A stretch of DNA of 37,950 bases from Euprymna scolopes (GCA_024364805.1 CM044508.1:47181014-47218963); one strand, 5' to 3'; shown: positions 20,691 to 33,270, numbered from the stretch's first letter. The notes: generated by a model not told the origin, from the sequence alone. Numbers and translations: made by a program.

Positions 20691-23690
20691 AACTCGTATG
20701 ATACACTATTCGTTTATGAGAGGTTGTATGGTCAACACACCAAAACAAAACAACAATACAGAAAGGATTATTACACTTTTTTCTAATACTTCGACATGAT
20801 GTTTCATAATTTCTGTATTCATTCTTGGGCGTAGTAGATAGAGACGTGTCCCTACGATTTCAAGTGAGTATTGCTTGAAGAAACCGGTTGCAAGCCTCCC
20901 AATCAGGCCAAAGTATTAGCTGGTCAAATATGATGCGACAACAACTATGGATGGCAGTTATTACAGTGAATATAGCCACAAGACTCAGCATTCATATCCC
21001 TTTTCATTTATAACATGAAGAAGGTCGAATGATGAGTTAGATAAAACGTGGTAAAATAAGTTCATGCAGACGAGGATACAATGCGTAAAAGAATGAATAC
21101 CAATAGAATTGTATTTTTAGTAATGGAAAACCAATGACAACATACCTATTCGAGATAAGAAAAAACCGAACTTGGATAAATGTGTTGGACTTGTGTTTTC
21201 GGGACTAAAGTATAAGTGACGGCTTTCCTAACGAAACAGCTAGATCCACCACCCCCTCTCTCGCACCTAGCTACATGACGACATGTAAAAATTATCTAAT
21301 TGATTTTATAAACCAAGTTTCGTCGTTTTATTAGTTGAGCACTGCAATACGTAGCAATAATATGGTTTCCTGTTTATTTATTTGTATTTACTGGCTTTAT
21401 GTGAGCTCATATTATATCATTTGTATTAAATGCTCAATTGGGATGAAATTATGGAGAATTACAAACGATGTTGGATATTTTAAAAATAATTTTATTAATC
21501 CACTAACAAACATTGATAGATTGATAACATCATACGGTTCTATAAGATATTATTTGCAACTGATTATAACCACAGCATAACCACATCCATTGTTTTTCTT
21601 TTATAAATTCTCTCCATTTACTCACCATCTCCTTACAACCCTGACTCAGATTATCATGTGACGCTGCATCAGACACTAAATGGCTGTAAATTTTTATGAT
21701 CTTAATTACCTATTTACTGAGTTTAGTATTATGATGGGTAAACTACATCATGCCGTTTTAATGATATCATATTGCATGAAATTCCGTCATATCGACTCAA
21801 GTTCACAATAAACAAAAGTTGATCTCTAACACATGTGAATAGCAGGGATGTTCATACAGAAAACTATTCGTTTACACGGTAATATCTTTAAAAACCTAAC
21901 GACAATTTAAAGTTTATTTATAAATTGTATATTCTCCGCTGATGTTTTACAGTTTATGATAGCGAATGAAAGGCAGTTTCTTTTGTGCAGTTTTTATTTT
22001 GTGTATACGTTCTTCAAGAAGATCTATTGATGTTATATGCATGTGTGTAAACATAACATTTCCAAACAGTTATGCATATATAAGTATGTGTGTGAAACTC
22101 TATGATACTTTTTTAGTGTATTTATCTGAATATTTTATTTTTTCTCGGTTTTTAATTTTGTTTTCTTATGTTTGTGTTGTGTATTTGTAGATTTGTGTAT
22201 GTGTTGCCTTGATGTGCCTAACTGTCTGCTTATTATGGGCATAGAAGCGTGTATCTCAGTGGTGTCAGTTTCAATTTCATAGACCACTGACTCTGATTGG
22301 TCGTCAGTAACCTTTTCTCGCCTGACATTGCATCTTCATCGCAATAAATCCAGCATAACCATACGCAGTAAAGGAGTTCACACCGAAAATAGACATTGGA
22401 TATTTACAGCGATTTCTTTACGGGATTGCTATCTCGTGTTTATCCATTACTTGATTCGCTTTTTGTTTAACTTTTGCGTTAGTCTTCGTTTAGTTTGCTT
22501 ATTAACAATCAAGTAATATTAACATTATTTATTGCTGCATAGAAAGCATGAACGCAATAGTAAACAAGAGAATAAAAACCTAACAATAATCATCCACATA
22601 AAATAAATTGTCTATTACAGGTTTCTATTTATCTGAGCATCGAGTAAATTCCGTAAAACTATTACCATTACTTTCAGAATTCAGCAGCTAATTCCTAATT
22701 GGTAATGTAGGTTATATTTGGTTTCTTGTAAATTAGGACACTTTCAAGTGAGGCCGATGAAATTTTGTAGTGAAAAAAATTAATCATAAAAGCTAAGATA
22801 GAATCAGTAAAATTTAGATACCATCTAGAGCAGTATTAGGCCATTAGACAAAATGAACGAACCAGTTTTTACAGTTTTGTTCAAAAAAAGAAAGATCAGA
22901 AAAATACAAAAATATGTGAGAAAATATTAAATGAGGTTTTATATGTATCAAATGAAAGATGATCAGCTTCGATGAATCAATACTAAAATTAAGAAACAGT
23001 GATTGATGCAATCACGAGTAAAGGTGATTAAAAGGAGTGTATGTCGAGAACCAAAGTGAGAGATTGTTGGGACCAATTTAATCATTAAATAGAAATCGAA
23101 AAGGTCGAGGATGAGTCAGTTTTTCCTAGGCATAACCGAAATCAGCTGGATCTGAAGTGAGATTTGATATAGTTAGTGAACTCTCAGAAAAACTTGAAAG
23201 TTAGACTCCCAGTGTTATGATATCTGAATCCCAGTGTTAGACTTTTGGGAAATTTATATATAAGAACTCATAATAATTTTAAGGAAATTTGATCCATAGA
23301 TAAATTATAACAGCGACGTTCAACTTTGAACGTTTAACGTCATTTATAAGAACTATTTATCCACATTATATTTTAAGAAACCAGATCAACTATTATGTTT
23401 GACTCGAGTTTCAGTTTGTAATTAAATGAATGTGCTATCCCGAGAGAACAGAGTGTGTCAGTTTCACGAAATTCCCTTTGCAGCTAACACCAAATGAGTC
23501 CTATAGCGGACATAGGGATTCACAAAGGCGCTGATCAATAATTTTCGTAAACCGGAGTTTAGAACAGTGCATAAGCCGTAAGGGAAGATGTTGTGCATAG
23601 CGAAGACACCCAATTTTATCCATAAAGCCATATTACTAAGATCAGTAAACGATATTAATACGCTGTTAATATTAATAGCCTTGTGACAGG
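20691..23690. other. AT-rich, nothing recognised
   Basis: No gene or element recognised. Open frames at 21335-21580, 21966-22190 and 22328-22516 (plus) have no motif. At 23205-23245 the word TCCCAGTGTTA is repeated. Confidence 0.55.
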
Positions 23691-23859
23691 CTAATCAATG
23701 TATTGTTGAAGTATTTAATTGGTTGGTTGATTGGTTGGTTATTCTTGTTTTACGGCATATCTACCCTTTTCAGGTTAGTTAATACCGAATGCAGTGATTT
23801 TGGAGAACAATTTTTTAATAGAGTATATTTGTTTTTTTTTTAAGTCGGTTTCTATTTAA

Positions 23860-24002
23860 CTCATGGTTGGGACCCTAACAGGTACTACCACTCCGGGTCA
23901 TAGTGGATCTGAGAGCAATGGCAATTAAAGGGTGGCTCCACACTCTCCAAAGCCCGTAAACTGGGACCTCGCCATCGGATATAGTTTAAGGTCATATCCA
24001 CG
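23860..24002. repeat. GC-richer block, probable dispersed repeat
   Basis: A compact block around GGGACCCTAACAGGTACTAC and GGGTGGCTCCACACTCTCC, much richer in GC than the flanks. It resembles a fragment of an interspersed repeat, but I cannot name the family. The flank at 23719-23741 has a TTGGTTGA/TTGGTTGG tandem. Confidence 0.35.
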
Positions 24003-25086
24003 ACTGTGAAGTATTTAAGATAACAATTAGGCAAAAAGATTATAAACAGTGACAATAAAAATACACAAGTTTTGATGATTGATTATAAAAGTTAAGAATA
24101 AAATCAGACATAGCTGTAATTCAGAGTGTAAAATGCAACTAACGTCCACAAAAAATAACACTTAGACATGTTTTCTAACACACACATACCCGAAGAGACC
24201 CGCTTACTATTATTTACATACAAAATCAAAACACACAAAAAGAACATTTTTTACATTAACGAAAAAACAAAGGGAAGTTAACCCAAGTTACGTAAAATAC
24301 TTATGTCACTGTAAAATATGCATCCATCTGAGGCTGTCAAAGGGTGACAACTCTTACAACTTTCACACCATTAAAACATGATCTCAGTTAAGATTTATAT
24401 CGAAATTGATAATTCCAACTTGTCTTCCACTCTACAAAATTCCGAACTCTTTAGTGTTAACCACCCCTTATTTTTTACAGGCAAGTTTTTTTGTTCTTAT
24501 AAACTTATAAATTTAACAAAAAGTTTAAAGATTACACATGAACACAGTTATTAAAAAAATAACGTGTGATAGGGCATTAGCGACTAGCAGTGAGGTAGCC
24601 TTCACAAACCTCTTTATCGCCTTACTATGATACGTGTGGGACAATAACTATCAGGTTTACTTGATTATTGAATAATAACAGATTTATGAATATGGAGAGT
24701 AGCGTGTACCGAATCAACTAAACGTAGTCGTTTAGTGTCAAGGTTAGAATCTGTTTTTATGTCAGATTTGCAACCATTTTGAAACTGACTTCACAACTTT
24801 TTACTCCACTTTGTTTTTCTGCTAAATCACTGAACCTACAAAACTGTTCCATTGCTTCTGAAGCACTGAGATATATCAGAGATAAATACCAAAAATGTGT
24901 TACCCTTGATTTAATATAGATTTACATTTTAAAAAATCTTCATGGTGGTTTGCATCCACAGTCTATCAAATGCGATCATAATTTCCGCACCAATTTAGAA
25001 AACTACTGCAAACTACTTTTGCCAGAAATCAGATATCAGAGTAGTAAACTTCAACGTCATCTTTGGAACTAGTTGGTTATCAGTTT
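24003..25086. other. AT-rich, nothing recognised
   Basis: No frame with motifs on either strand. Confidence 0.55.
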
Positions 25087-25473
25087 TCATAACAAGAAAG
25101 TCATCGAGAAAGTTAGAGGAAAGAATGTCGTTGCGTAGTGTTGCACTAATGCCTCGACCTGGACACAATAATTTGTTGCCCTTCTCTGTCTTTTCTTTAA
25201 CTTTGCTTCGTTTAGTTCTGAAATCCCTTTGAATTCGGGGGCGTCTCCCCTGTGATGGTCATCTCTTTCGACCAGGTCAAGGTAAACACTGCCAATTCGA
25301 CCAGCTAGTCGACGATTTAGTTCTTGACGTTTACTTGATGAACTTTCCTCAAAATTTTCTGGAAGTTTTTTTTCGCATCCTTCATTCGTCTGAGATTTTT
25401 TGTCGATCAATTCGTTCCTTATCCACACGTTCGCTTTTGGCCTTTCATTCCATATAATGGTGACGGTAAAACC
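25087..25473 (-). CDS. Unrecognised open frame, charged protein
   Basis: A minus-strand frame open for about 130 codons, from just after a stop near 25500 to TGA at 25087. There is no obvious ATG at the start, so it could be an exon or a fragment. The middle is rich in Glu, Lys, Ser and Arg (ESSSSKRQELNRRLAGRIG, then LVERDDHHRGDAPEFKG and KLKKRQRRA). That composition is unlike the Phe/Ile/Tyr-rich chance frames nearby. CACCTCAG near 25508-25515 on the plus strand is not a splice signal for this strand. No domain recognised. It may be a degenerate mobile-element ORF. Confidence 0.3.
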   Translation of the reverse strand, partial: GFTVTIIWNERPKANVWIRNELIDKKSQTNEGCEKKLPENFEESSSSKRQELNRRLAGRIGSVYLDLVERDDHHRGDAPEFKGISELNEAKLKKRQRRATNYCVQVEALVQHYATTFFPLTFSMTFLL

Positions 25474-25515
25474 AATTATATGATATTGACATCTTCATGT
25501 TGAACTGAGGTGATA

Positions 25516-26640
25516 AATCATAAAAAAACTGATTCTCCCGTGCAAACTTTATTTTAGTTATCATATTTTGAAAATAACTTTCAGAAACATTATTATGCGC
25601 AATTCAGAGAGGGTGAGTCTCTCGGCTTCTATCAGATTTTGAAAATGAGGAACAATATTTTTTTCTCATAAAACATGGGTCACAAAAGTTGATATCCCCT
25701 TTTGTGTTACTACGCGAGCAGAAAATACCCCTAAATTTTGAACTTGCAGTTACTATTTTCTCTTTGTCTAAAATTTCACACCTGTAAATATGCAGGTTTT
25801 CCACGTTTAGTAGTTCTCGACATACTTAATCAAGTGTTAAATAATTTTGAAACTATCGAGACTCAAACACCCTGAATCTTAAGTTTTCCCCTTTTCGTAC
25901 ACGTACATTCAATTCTATTGTTCTTACGCTTAATCTGTCAACAAGTTTTTTCTGCCACATCTAATTTTTTATAGAACAAATGTAACACGTAGAACCAGAG
26001 TGTACAGTCAAGTCTGTATTATTATTATTATTAGACAAACCATTCCGTGAGGAAAGTTAGACAACGATTTTATTTCGGATAATTCCGCTTCAAAGTTTCT
26101 TTAGTATCTTCACTAGGTAGTTTACAATCACATTTAATGTGCCCGGTATTTTCCACAATGATAAAGCTTGGGTTCCCTTCTGCTTACATGGCGCTTTGAT
26201 GTTATTGATTTTGATTCGGCATCATTATCTCCCTTTATTTAAATTTGAAATTGCATCATTTGTTCCACCACGGCGTTAAGTTTTGTTTCTATGATTATTA
26301 CTCGATATAAGTGACACAAAATCTTTTATCACAACCGGAAAATTCCAGATGGTCCAAATCAAGGAAACCATGTTTAGTTTGTTTTCTTTCGTTCTTTTTA
26401 TCCTCGTCGATATGTTGATGATGAGCCAATAGTTATTGATGGTTCATTATTGAAGCTAAGAATACAATAAAACATACCTTGCATAAATCTGAAGCCACCA
26501 AATTGATACAACGTTTTAAATTGCCACGGTGTTAAAACACGATTACAGTAAATATCTGCCATCATTTATAATTCTAACAATATTGCTGATTAGATTGTAA
26601 TAGATCTCAAAATAAAATTATTGACTACATAGGGATCAAG
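25516..26640. other. AT-rich, nothing recognised
   Basis: No recognisable gene. A short (TAT)n run lies at about 26017-26033. A minus-strand frame at 25604-25804 has a chance-looking CxxC pattern only. Confidence 0.5.
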
Positions 26641-26679
26641 GCAGAATGTGTGTGTGTGCTGGTAATTTGCTATATTTTG

Positions 26680-26830
26680 TGAATGTGGCGTGACCGCCCT
26701 AGGGAGCGACAGAGCTCCCCAATTGGAGATTATTTAAGCCCCTAAAACGCTGGGGAATGCTGGACAGATATGCTTAAGTACTGTTATGTGCCTGGACAGA
26801 GGCGCTTGACCTGGATGAGGAGAATTAATT
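26680..26830. other. GC-richer block with TATA-like word
   Basis: From about 26688 (GGCGTGACCGCCCTAGGGAG) to CTTGACCTGG near 26815, richer in GC than its flanks, with GATTATTTAAGCCCC inside. The style suggests an LTR or promoter fragment. There is no pair in this window and no coding. Confidence 0.25.
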
Positions 26831-27996
26831 TTATTGTTTTTTTTATGAAACCCAACACTTAAATCTATTGTCTGCAAAAGATGACAAGTGATGTTATTTT
26901 GAAAGCTAGAAAGAAATATAATTTCGTTCTTGGTCTGGCGAAATCCAATTCAAGGACGTTTGGCTTCTGAGTACAATGACAGACCGGGGTCAAGGTGTTA
27001 ACCTCTCTGATCGTGTGAACGGAGCTGAGCTGTGATCACAGATTCTCGGGCCGTGCAAGGAATCGGAAAAACCCTGAAATTACGTACTTTAAAAGTGTTG
27101 TGCATGAAATCGAACTGAACAATTGCATATATGTGAACAAACTTTGTAAATTTCGCTTGAATTACTTGAGTAGAATAGAGATATCCGAGTTTATCCTCTT
27201 TTGCCTGCATGAGAAGCTAAGTATTTTCAGCGGAAACTGGCATACAACCCGATAAACGAGGCATACGGCGGGGAAGAATCCTGTAGAGAGCGCTCGGGAG
27301 AAGACGATCACGACTATATGTAACTTGGACAGAGTCAGAGGCCACATGAATATAAGCAACGATCAAGACGTTATGTGTAAGGAGGTTTTCGGCGAACAGC
27401 GAGCAGTGTTTCTACAACACGCTGCACTATACTTTTGTACATATTCATTTAAATATCCCACAATGTTGTGTTATTATGTATCGGTGCTTCAAGATCGCAA
27501 CAAATCCATAATAATTAAACAGCAATTAGGCGCAAACGGAATGCTCATAAAACGCAGCATTATATTAAATGCATAATATGATACCTGAAATCATGTTACA
27601 ATATAAAACTAATACATTTTCCGGATGAGGAACATATACACTATTACCAAAATATTCGAATCTGACATTAAACAACTCAAAAATATTTATAAGCTGTGGG
27701 ACAGAAATAAACGAAAACCACTGTAAAAAAAGTATTTGGAAAACAGCTTCGCACATTATTCACGGAAAAGAAGTACTTAATATATCTATCTCCATTACTA
27801 TAGATATATCGGATGGTGTAGTATCATGACATTACGTGGTATGATTATATAAGTATTAGGTATTGATAATCAGCTTTCTTATGCCACACCGCTAAAGATG
27901 AAATCGTCATAAAGAGACGCGCATTACAATTGATACATTTCAGATATTTTAATACATCTTTTCTTTATCATGCATTTCATCCATACGTTCTATCTC

Positions 27997-27999
<3 letters not shown>
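26831..27999. other. Nothing recognised
   Basis: No family match. Frames at 26998-27210 and 27162-27359 (minus) and 27325-27576 (plus) overlap one another without motifs. A perfect 9-bp inverted repeat (arms 27781-27789 and 27800-27808) has a 10-base loop. Confidence 0.5.

Positions 28000-28038
<39 letters not shown>
28000..28038 (+). repeat. (CT)n microsatellite
   Basis: About 19 uninterrupted CT dinucleotides. Confidence 0.98.
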
Positions 28039-28043
<5 letters not shown>

Positions 28044-28341
28044 ATTTTATGTGTCTTTTGATATTTTTTGCAATTAAAAAAAATAGAGACAGCGGTCAAG
28101 TTGAGTTCTAGATCATATCATTCCGCACTTGTCATATCGTACATTTTTACAGTAGGTGCTCATCTCCAGCGACCACTGAAGCGCCTCTAGCCCAGGTTTA
28201 CGCACGTGCTTCTTGCTCAGCAATGCCCTGAACGATCTTTATGCCTGTTAGCATCATGAGCTATTGAATCAGCTATTTATTGTGGCTGCAGCAAGATGCA
28301 TTTTCCGCAACCGTTATACACGAACACGAGATTATGAAACG

Positions 28342-28462
28342 CACGCACGCGCACACACGCACACACACACACAAATGAAAATACACAGAAACACAGACAC
28401 ATACACACATACACACACATATATATACACACACATATATATATGTGTGTGTGTGTATATAT
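28342..28462 (+). repeat. Compound CA / TA / TG microsatellite
   Basis: CGCA and CA runs pass into (AT)n and then (TG)n. The middle, ACACATATATATATGTGT (around 28432-28449), is self-complementary and could form a hairpin. Open frames on both strands here are artefacts of the repeat. Confidence 0.95.
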
Positions 28463-29519
28463 GCGTAGATAGGGAGTCAGAACATGTTGAGCAAACCCAA
28501 ACTGTTTGACCGTAAGAATGCAAAGCTAAAATATTAATCTAAAGACATACATTACATATTCCAAAGACGAACTGTGGTTTCACTGACATTAGTATCTCTT
28601 AACATTTTATAACATTTACGTTTGTCGTGATGTTTTGATTATTTATTATAACACAGTTTTCTATTACATTTCTATTAATATTTTTTATTCAAATAATATA
28701 AAAGGGGCTTAGTGAGTAGCACAGCAAATCATTTTATTCATACCGAAATGACACATTACATTTAAAAACTTACTGCCTTAGTGATAATAAAACAATCTTA
28801 AAAATAAAAACGAATAATAAACTTTTTCTTTTTCAAATCATAAAATAACATCGATATCGAATGAGAACATGTCCAAAACTTTTTTTTAAAAGGCATAAAA
28901 ACATAATTGCTAACATTTAAAATTATTCGAAAGCAATGAAAACCGCTTCGTTCTGAAGAAGCGACTTTTACATCAACGTGTTTAAGGTTAAAATACTGCA
29001 AGAAATTTTCTTTCTTCTGCGTTATGTAAGTCACTGTTATTCTCGATATTTCAAGCTTATGCTAGGTCAATTACTGCGTTACCTTGTTACCGGATTTTTT
29101 CTCTATTTTAAATATCATACAACGTTTATCTAAATATTTTGGATAAACGTTGGCAACAAATACCGTGTTTTGTAAGTGTTGGGTAGGTATATATTGTGAA
29201 TTGTCAGTAATTGAAACACCAACTTGCACAGGAATTCAATGATATTTTTTGAAATTTCAAGTAGTTTTACAGATTTATTGCTAAGATGTTTACAATAGCA
29301 ATATGTGAAAATATAGCAATCAGAGGAAACAGGAGAATTTGAATGGTAGCAATGTGTTAGAAATGAATAATAAAAAAGAGACACAAAGAAAGTAAGAAGG
29401 AAAATTAAAGTGGGGAAAGAGAGAATAAGCAAACAAACTATAAAGCAACGAAACATGAAGTGATGTGTCATTCTTGAAAAACAAGAACGATCAATTTTGC
29501 TGGTGACTAGACGAGGTTG
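28463..29519. other. AT-rich, nothing recognised
   Basis: No supported gene. The 152-codon minus frame that begins in the next block (29130-29588) is discussed under rejected items. Confidence 0.5.
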
Positions 29520-30010
29520 GAGGTGTCCGTTCCGAAATCCGTTTTTACCATGAAGAGCTTGTGGGTTTGGCAGCAGCAATGACAACAACAGTACTTCACT
29601 GTTTTTACCAGGGCAGGCGATTGATTACACTGTTTTTTTTTAAAACCCAACTACACACTTTCTTTTAAAATAACTTTTACAAGTTTTCCGCTATGCTAAT
29701 TACGAGAATCTGAGTTTTGACAGCTGATTACTAGAATCTGCTTTTGACAGTCACCTACAATACCAAAATGGGCTGTTTATTCCGAAAGCCGTTCTTAACA
29801 TGGTAAGGTTATCGGTGACCCTTTCGAAAGCCGTTCCTAACATGAGGAGGTTGAGGATGTCTATTACAAAAGCCTTTTCTAGCACAATGAGGTTGGCTGT
29901 TGGCAACAACAACCGTACTTAAAGAGGGAGCATGCTTCCACCGGGCACCGTGGGTTAGTGGGTCCTGCCAGTGTTATATATAAGCCTCCCAGAAGACGCT
30001 TAGGTGATCT
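29520..30010 (+). promoter_or_regulatory. Short-repeat block ending in a TATA box, LTR-like
   Basis: Four degenerate copies of a unit built on TTCCGAAAGCCGTTCTTAAC plus ATGAGGAGGTT begin near 29530, 29779, 29821 and 29863. Two further copies of a 27-28-bp unit with AGAATCTG and TTTTGACAG lie at 29699-29754. A TATATATAAG sequence at about 29976-29985 follows a GC-richer stretch. Tandem enhancer-like repeats ahead of a TATA box resemble the U3 part of an LTR. I found no second LTR and no coding region, so this is inference. Confidence 0.35.
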
Positions 30011-32070
30011 TGCTAATAGTCGATTGTAAGTTCGACCAATATTATTAAAAGTTAGATGTTTATTTAAAAATGTTTTTATGAAAGAACATTATTATGATTA
30101 TCGATATGAAAATTTGGTTGTATTTCAAGAACAAATGATTTTTATAAGTTCTGGAATGACCTGGATATCTTAGAAGCAACAAACAAATGAAGAAGAATGC
30201 CAAATACATTAACAAAATGGGTTCTCAAACCTATGCATGAACAATAAATTTGGTCAAAGAAAACGTCACTGAGAATTCACTTGTCAGGTGATTATATAAG
30301 AAGCTGTCTAACGTATATTCTTTAAGTGGTTAAATATTACAGGCACAAATTTCAATATATAAATATCTACATTATAGAATGTAGTATGTATTGATAAAAG
30401 TAATACCTCATTTGCTTTTGATAAACACGAGCTCGTAAATCTAGCGAAGCAGGTTGTCAGTTATCCATATGGTAAGGCCAGAAATGCAAAAGAAAATAAC
30501 AGTATAAGGTATTTGAAATCAAAGGCAGCAATAATCCGACATTTCTTCTTTCAAACTTGGCGAAACTTATGTGAAGAATAGTAAAAAAAATAGCTGGAAA
30601 ACACAAATCAAATCGAATCACTGATCCTGATATTCAAACCACTGATAGGAAACAAGTGTGAAAATCAATATTAGCAACAAAAAACAGATTAATCCGACGT
30701 AAAAGTGTGAGTGAAATCACATAAACAAACTGAAGATGTGGCCGTTCAATCTACGGATTGTTGGAAGGATCTGTGGAAATTTCGCTGTTTATCCGTCATA
30801 TGCTTTATATTGCAGCCGGGTTTGAACATATTTTCATTTTGTTGAACCCATGATATTAATATTTTACATTTGTTAACTCTGAAACATATTTGAGTAGGCT
30901 ATTTAATGTACTTTTACAATAAATCTGATTATCTTAGTCCGTTTACAAAACAATTTTCAAATGGTCGAATGTCTACAGGATATTAATTACTATCACTGGA
31001 TTAAATGGATACTGCACTTATATACAAGTTTAACAACTTTAAAAAGCGTGTGTTTAATAAGATTTCTGCTTAACAGAAAGAATTGTCAAATGAAATATAA
31101 ATCATGTTTGGACTCGCATTAAACATTGTTTTAGATCGAAAACTTGTGTTCGATATAATAATAGTGTAATTACTATTTCAAATTCAAATTGGCAGACCAA
31201 TGCAATGTGGCAGACTAATGCAAAATATAAATTTGCAAATGCATAAACAGTTACGATTGAGCGTAATGTGATATAAAATCGTTTGTTTTTAGAGTTAGTA
31301 ACGTATACATGAACAATGACGAGTGATAAAAGCGTATTTAAAAAGTGCAAATGCAATTGCAAACTTACGGGACCAAAGAAGTACCATTTCAAACTGACAC
31401 GACATTTCAATAAACAAACTATTTCAAACTGAAACAAAATGTTGATAAACAAACTATTTTAAACAGATCCGTACAATTATCAACCATAAAATATTCTTTC
31501 CTAGAGTAAATTGAATTAAATAGCATCCATTCAATCCAGCTTTTAGTGTTGTCAATACTATTTCAAACTTATGCGTGGCAAGCGGAAGATAATCCTAATT
31601 GAAATTTTGCGGGTAAGAGATAAAATAAAATACGTATTTCAAAGTTGTCACAGACATATAAACCTGACATTTCAACAAGAAAAAAACCTGTAAATCTTGT
31701 AGGCATACGGAATATCTTAGTAAAATGTCATGTAATTTACTGCATAACTCATACCAAACCGAACATCGTGTAAGATAAAGCTAATTATATTTCACCCGCG
31801 GGAATTTAAGAGAAAAATTATCTGGAATGTGTACAGATTATCGTATAAATAAAGCGAAACAAATCGAATCGAATTCATTCGCCGGCCTTCCGTCCAGTAT
31901 GACAATTAGCTTTGATCAATGTGGGAGGAAACCCTTCATATCAGACCATTGCTATTCATTGGACACTACCAGAGCTTCCACTTTTTGTGGGGAGCTGGTT
32001 TTCCCCCAAACATTCTGGGGAAACAAATAAAACGGCAGAAAGCTGAAGGGTAAACTAGCCCGCAGCCTGG
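30011..32070. other. AT-rich, nothing recognised
   Basis: No supported gene. Between about 31160 and 31640 the word ATTTCAAAC recurs several times, with a short tandem at 31405-31460 (AAACAAACTATTT twice). The minus frame 31102-31452 has no motif. Confidence 0.5.
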
Positions 32071-32074
32071 CGTT

Positions 32075-32205
32075 CTTTCTGCGCCACGTAGCGTAGCGAT
32101 AAGATGTCATCTTTTCTTTTGCAGCCTTTTCCACCTTTTTGGCACGGGTTCGAGCCTGCCTGCCTGCCTGCCTACTAGCACTTCATTTTTTCTTTTAGCT
32201 CAAAA
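32075..32205 (+). mobile_element. tRNA-like SINE candidate
   Basis: GTAGCGTAGCGATAAG (about 32088) resembles an internal RNA polymerase III A box. GGGTTCGAGCCTG (about 32146) is a good B box, about 58 bases later, in the normal range. A (TGCC)n run of about five units follows, then a T-rich end with CTTTTAG. There is no proper cloverleaf, so it is not a tRNA gene. Family not named. Confidence 0.5.
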
Positions 32206-32946
32206 CACACCCGCTAGTATAGTATAAAAATATGTATGAAAGCTCTTCGAAGAATCATTAGAAATTTGAAAACACTGAATAAACAGAAAAACTGCTTTCA
32301 GAACAATTTAAGATGCAAAAAATCATTATAATATAAGTAAACAAAAAAAAACGATCAATTGTCTTTCATGTTTTTACATAGTTCTAAATTAAGAAAAAAT
32401 GTTTCAATTTCAAAAAAAAAAAAAATGGGCCGTACTTTCATCAATCGTTTAATAAAATCTTTGCATCTTGAAGTGTTCTAAAAATAGATTCATGTGTTTC
32501 TAGAAATGGTTGTTTATATTTACTATATCACGTAAGAATGAACTAAAGTCTTCTTTTCTTCCTATCCCTACTACTAGAAGTATTATACGATTTGTCAAAA
32601 AACGTTGATAACTAGCATAACACTTACATAAAAAGAGAGAAATTATAGGTAGTAGGCACTTTAGTTAAAGAGGTTGTACAAAAACTAAAATATTGACGAA
32701 TTGGATCAAATGCAATACCTTGTTTGCGATGGTAAACTGCAATAGCCTATCAAAAAGCAAGTTTTAATATCACGGAAATTATATAATTTTATCTTAGAAT
32801 ACTAATAATTTTGAATATCCCAAAGAAATGAATACACAACATAAAATGCAAAAGCTGACATATGTCTTCGAATCAAAGGTATAATAGAAAAGTTTGTGTT
32901 TCTAAGTAAATATATTATTATTGCTTACAATGAGCTTTCACACAGG
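32206..32946. other. AT-rich, nothing recognised
   Basis: No gene or element recognised; an A-run of about 13 lies near 32411-32425. Confidence 0.55.
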
Positions 32947-33270
32947 TTATGAAAGATCTCTCCTTGAAAACAACCTGTGGTCTTCCCAGGAAGCTAAGTG
33001 ACAACACGTTTCCCAAGATTTCCAGTACTCTCGACCTCTTTCGATTACATTTGCAAATAAATTTGCATTATCGCAACAGCTGTTTGCCATTAATTTTTCG
33101 TGGGCAGCGGCTATTGGTCTACACTGGTATTTGAGTGGCAACAACTCTCTAAGGTCCCAGTTCTCTTCGCACTTATCAAGCAAAGATCTGGTCAGGGTTC
33201 TCTCCTCAGTCTTTTCTTCCTCCTTGACTCTACTTAGCTGCCTGGTCTTACAATTGGGTGGGGAGCATTG
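32947..33270 (-). CDS. Unrecognised open frame, Cys/Trp/Glu-rich
   Basis: A minus-strand frame open for about 108 codons, from near 33270 to TAA at 32947. No ATG marks a start. It includes VKEEEKTEERTLTRSLLDKC, ENWDLRELLPLKYQCRPIAA and YWKSWETCCHLASWEDHR. Its regular mix of charged, Cys and Trp residues looks protein-like, unlike the chance frames elsewhere. It begins directly downstream of an R2-like LINE read on the same strand, so it may be 3' sequence of that element, part of another element, or a host exon. No domain is recognised. Confidence 0.35.
   Translation of the reverse strand, partial: QCSPPNCKTRQLSRVKEEEKTEERTLTRSLLDKCEENWDLRELLPLKYQCRPIAAAHEKLMANSCCDNANLFANVIERGREYWKSWETCCHLASWEDHRLFSRRDLS

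Noticed and set aside
28264-28523. Thr/His/Tyr-rich frames on both strands
   Set aside because: Products of the CA/TA/TG microsatellite.
29130-29588. 152-codon minus-strand frame with a hydrophobic stretch
   Set aside because: Phe/Leu/Ser/Tyr-rich composition expected of AT-rich DNA; it starts inside the short-repeat block and has no domain.
31102-31452. 116-codon minus-strand frame
   Set aside because: Composition typical of AT-rich chance frames; overlaps short tandem words.
32088-32160. Functional tRNA gene
   Set aside because: A and B boxes are present but the arms do not pair into a cloverleaf.
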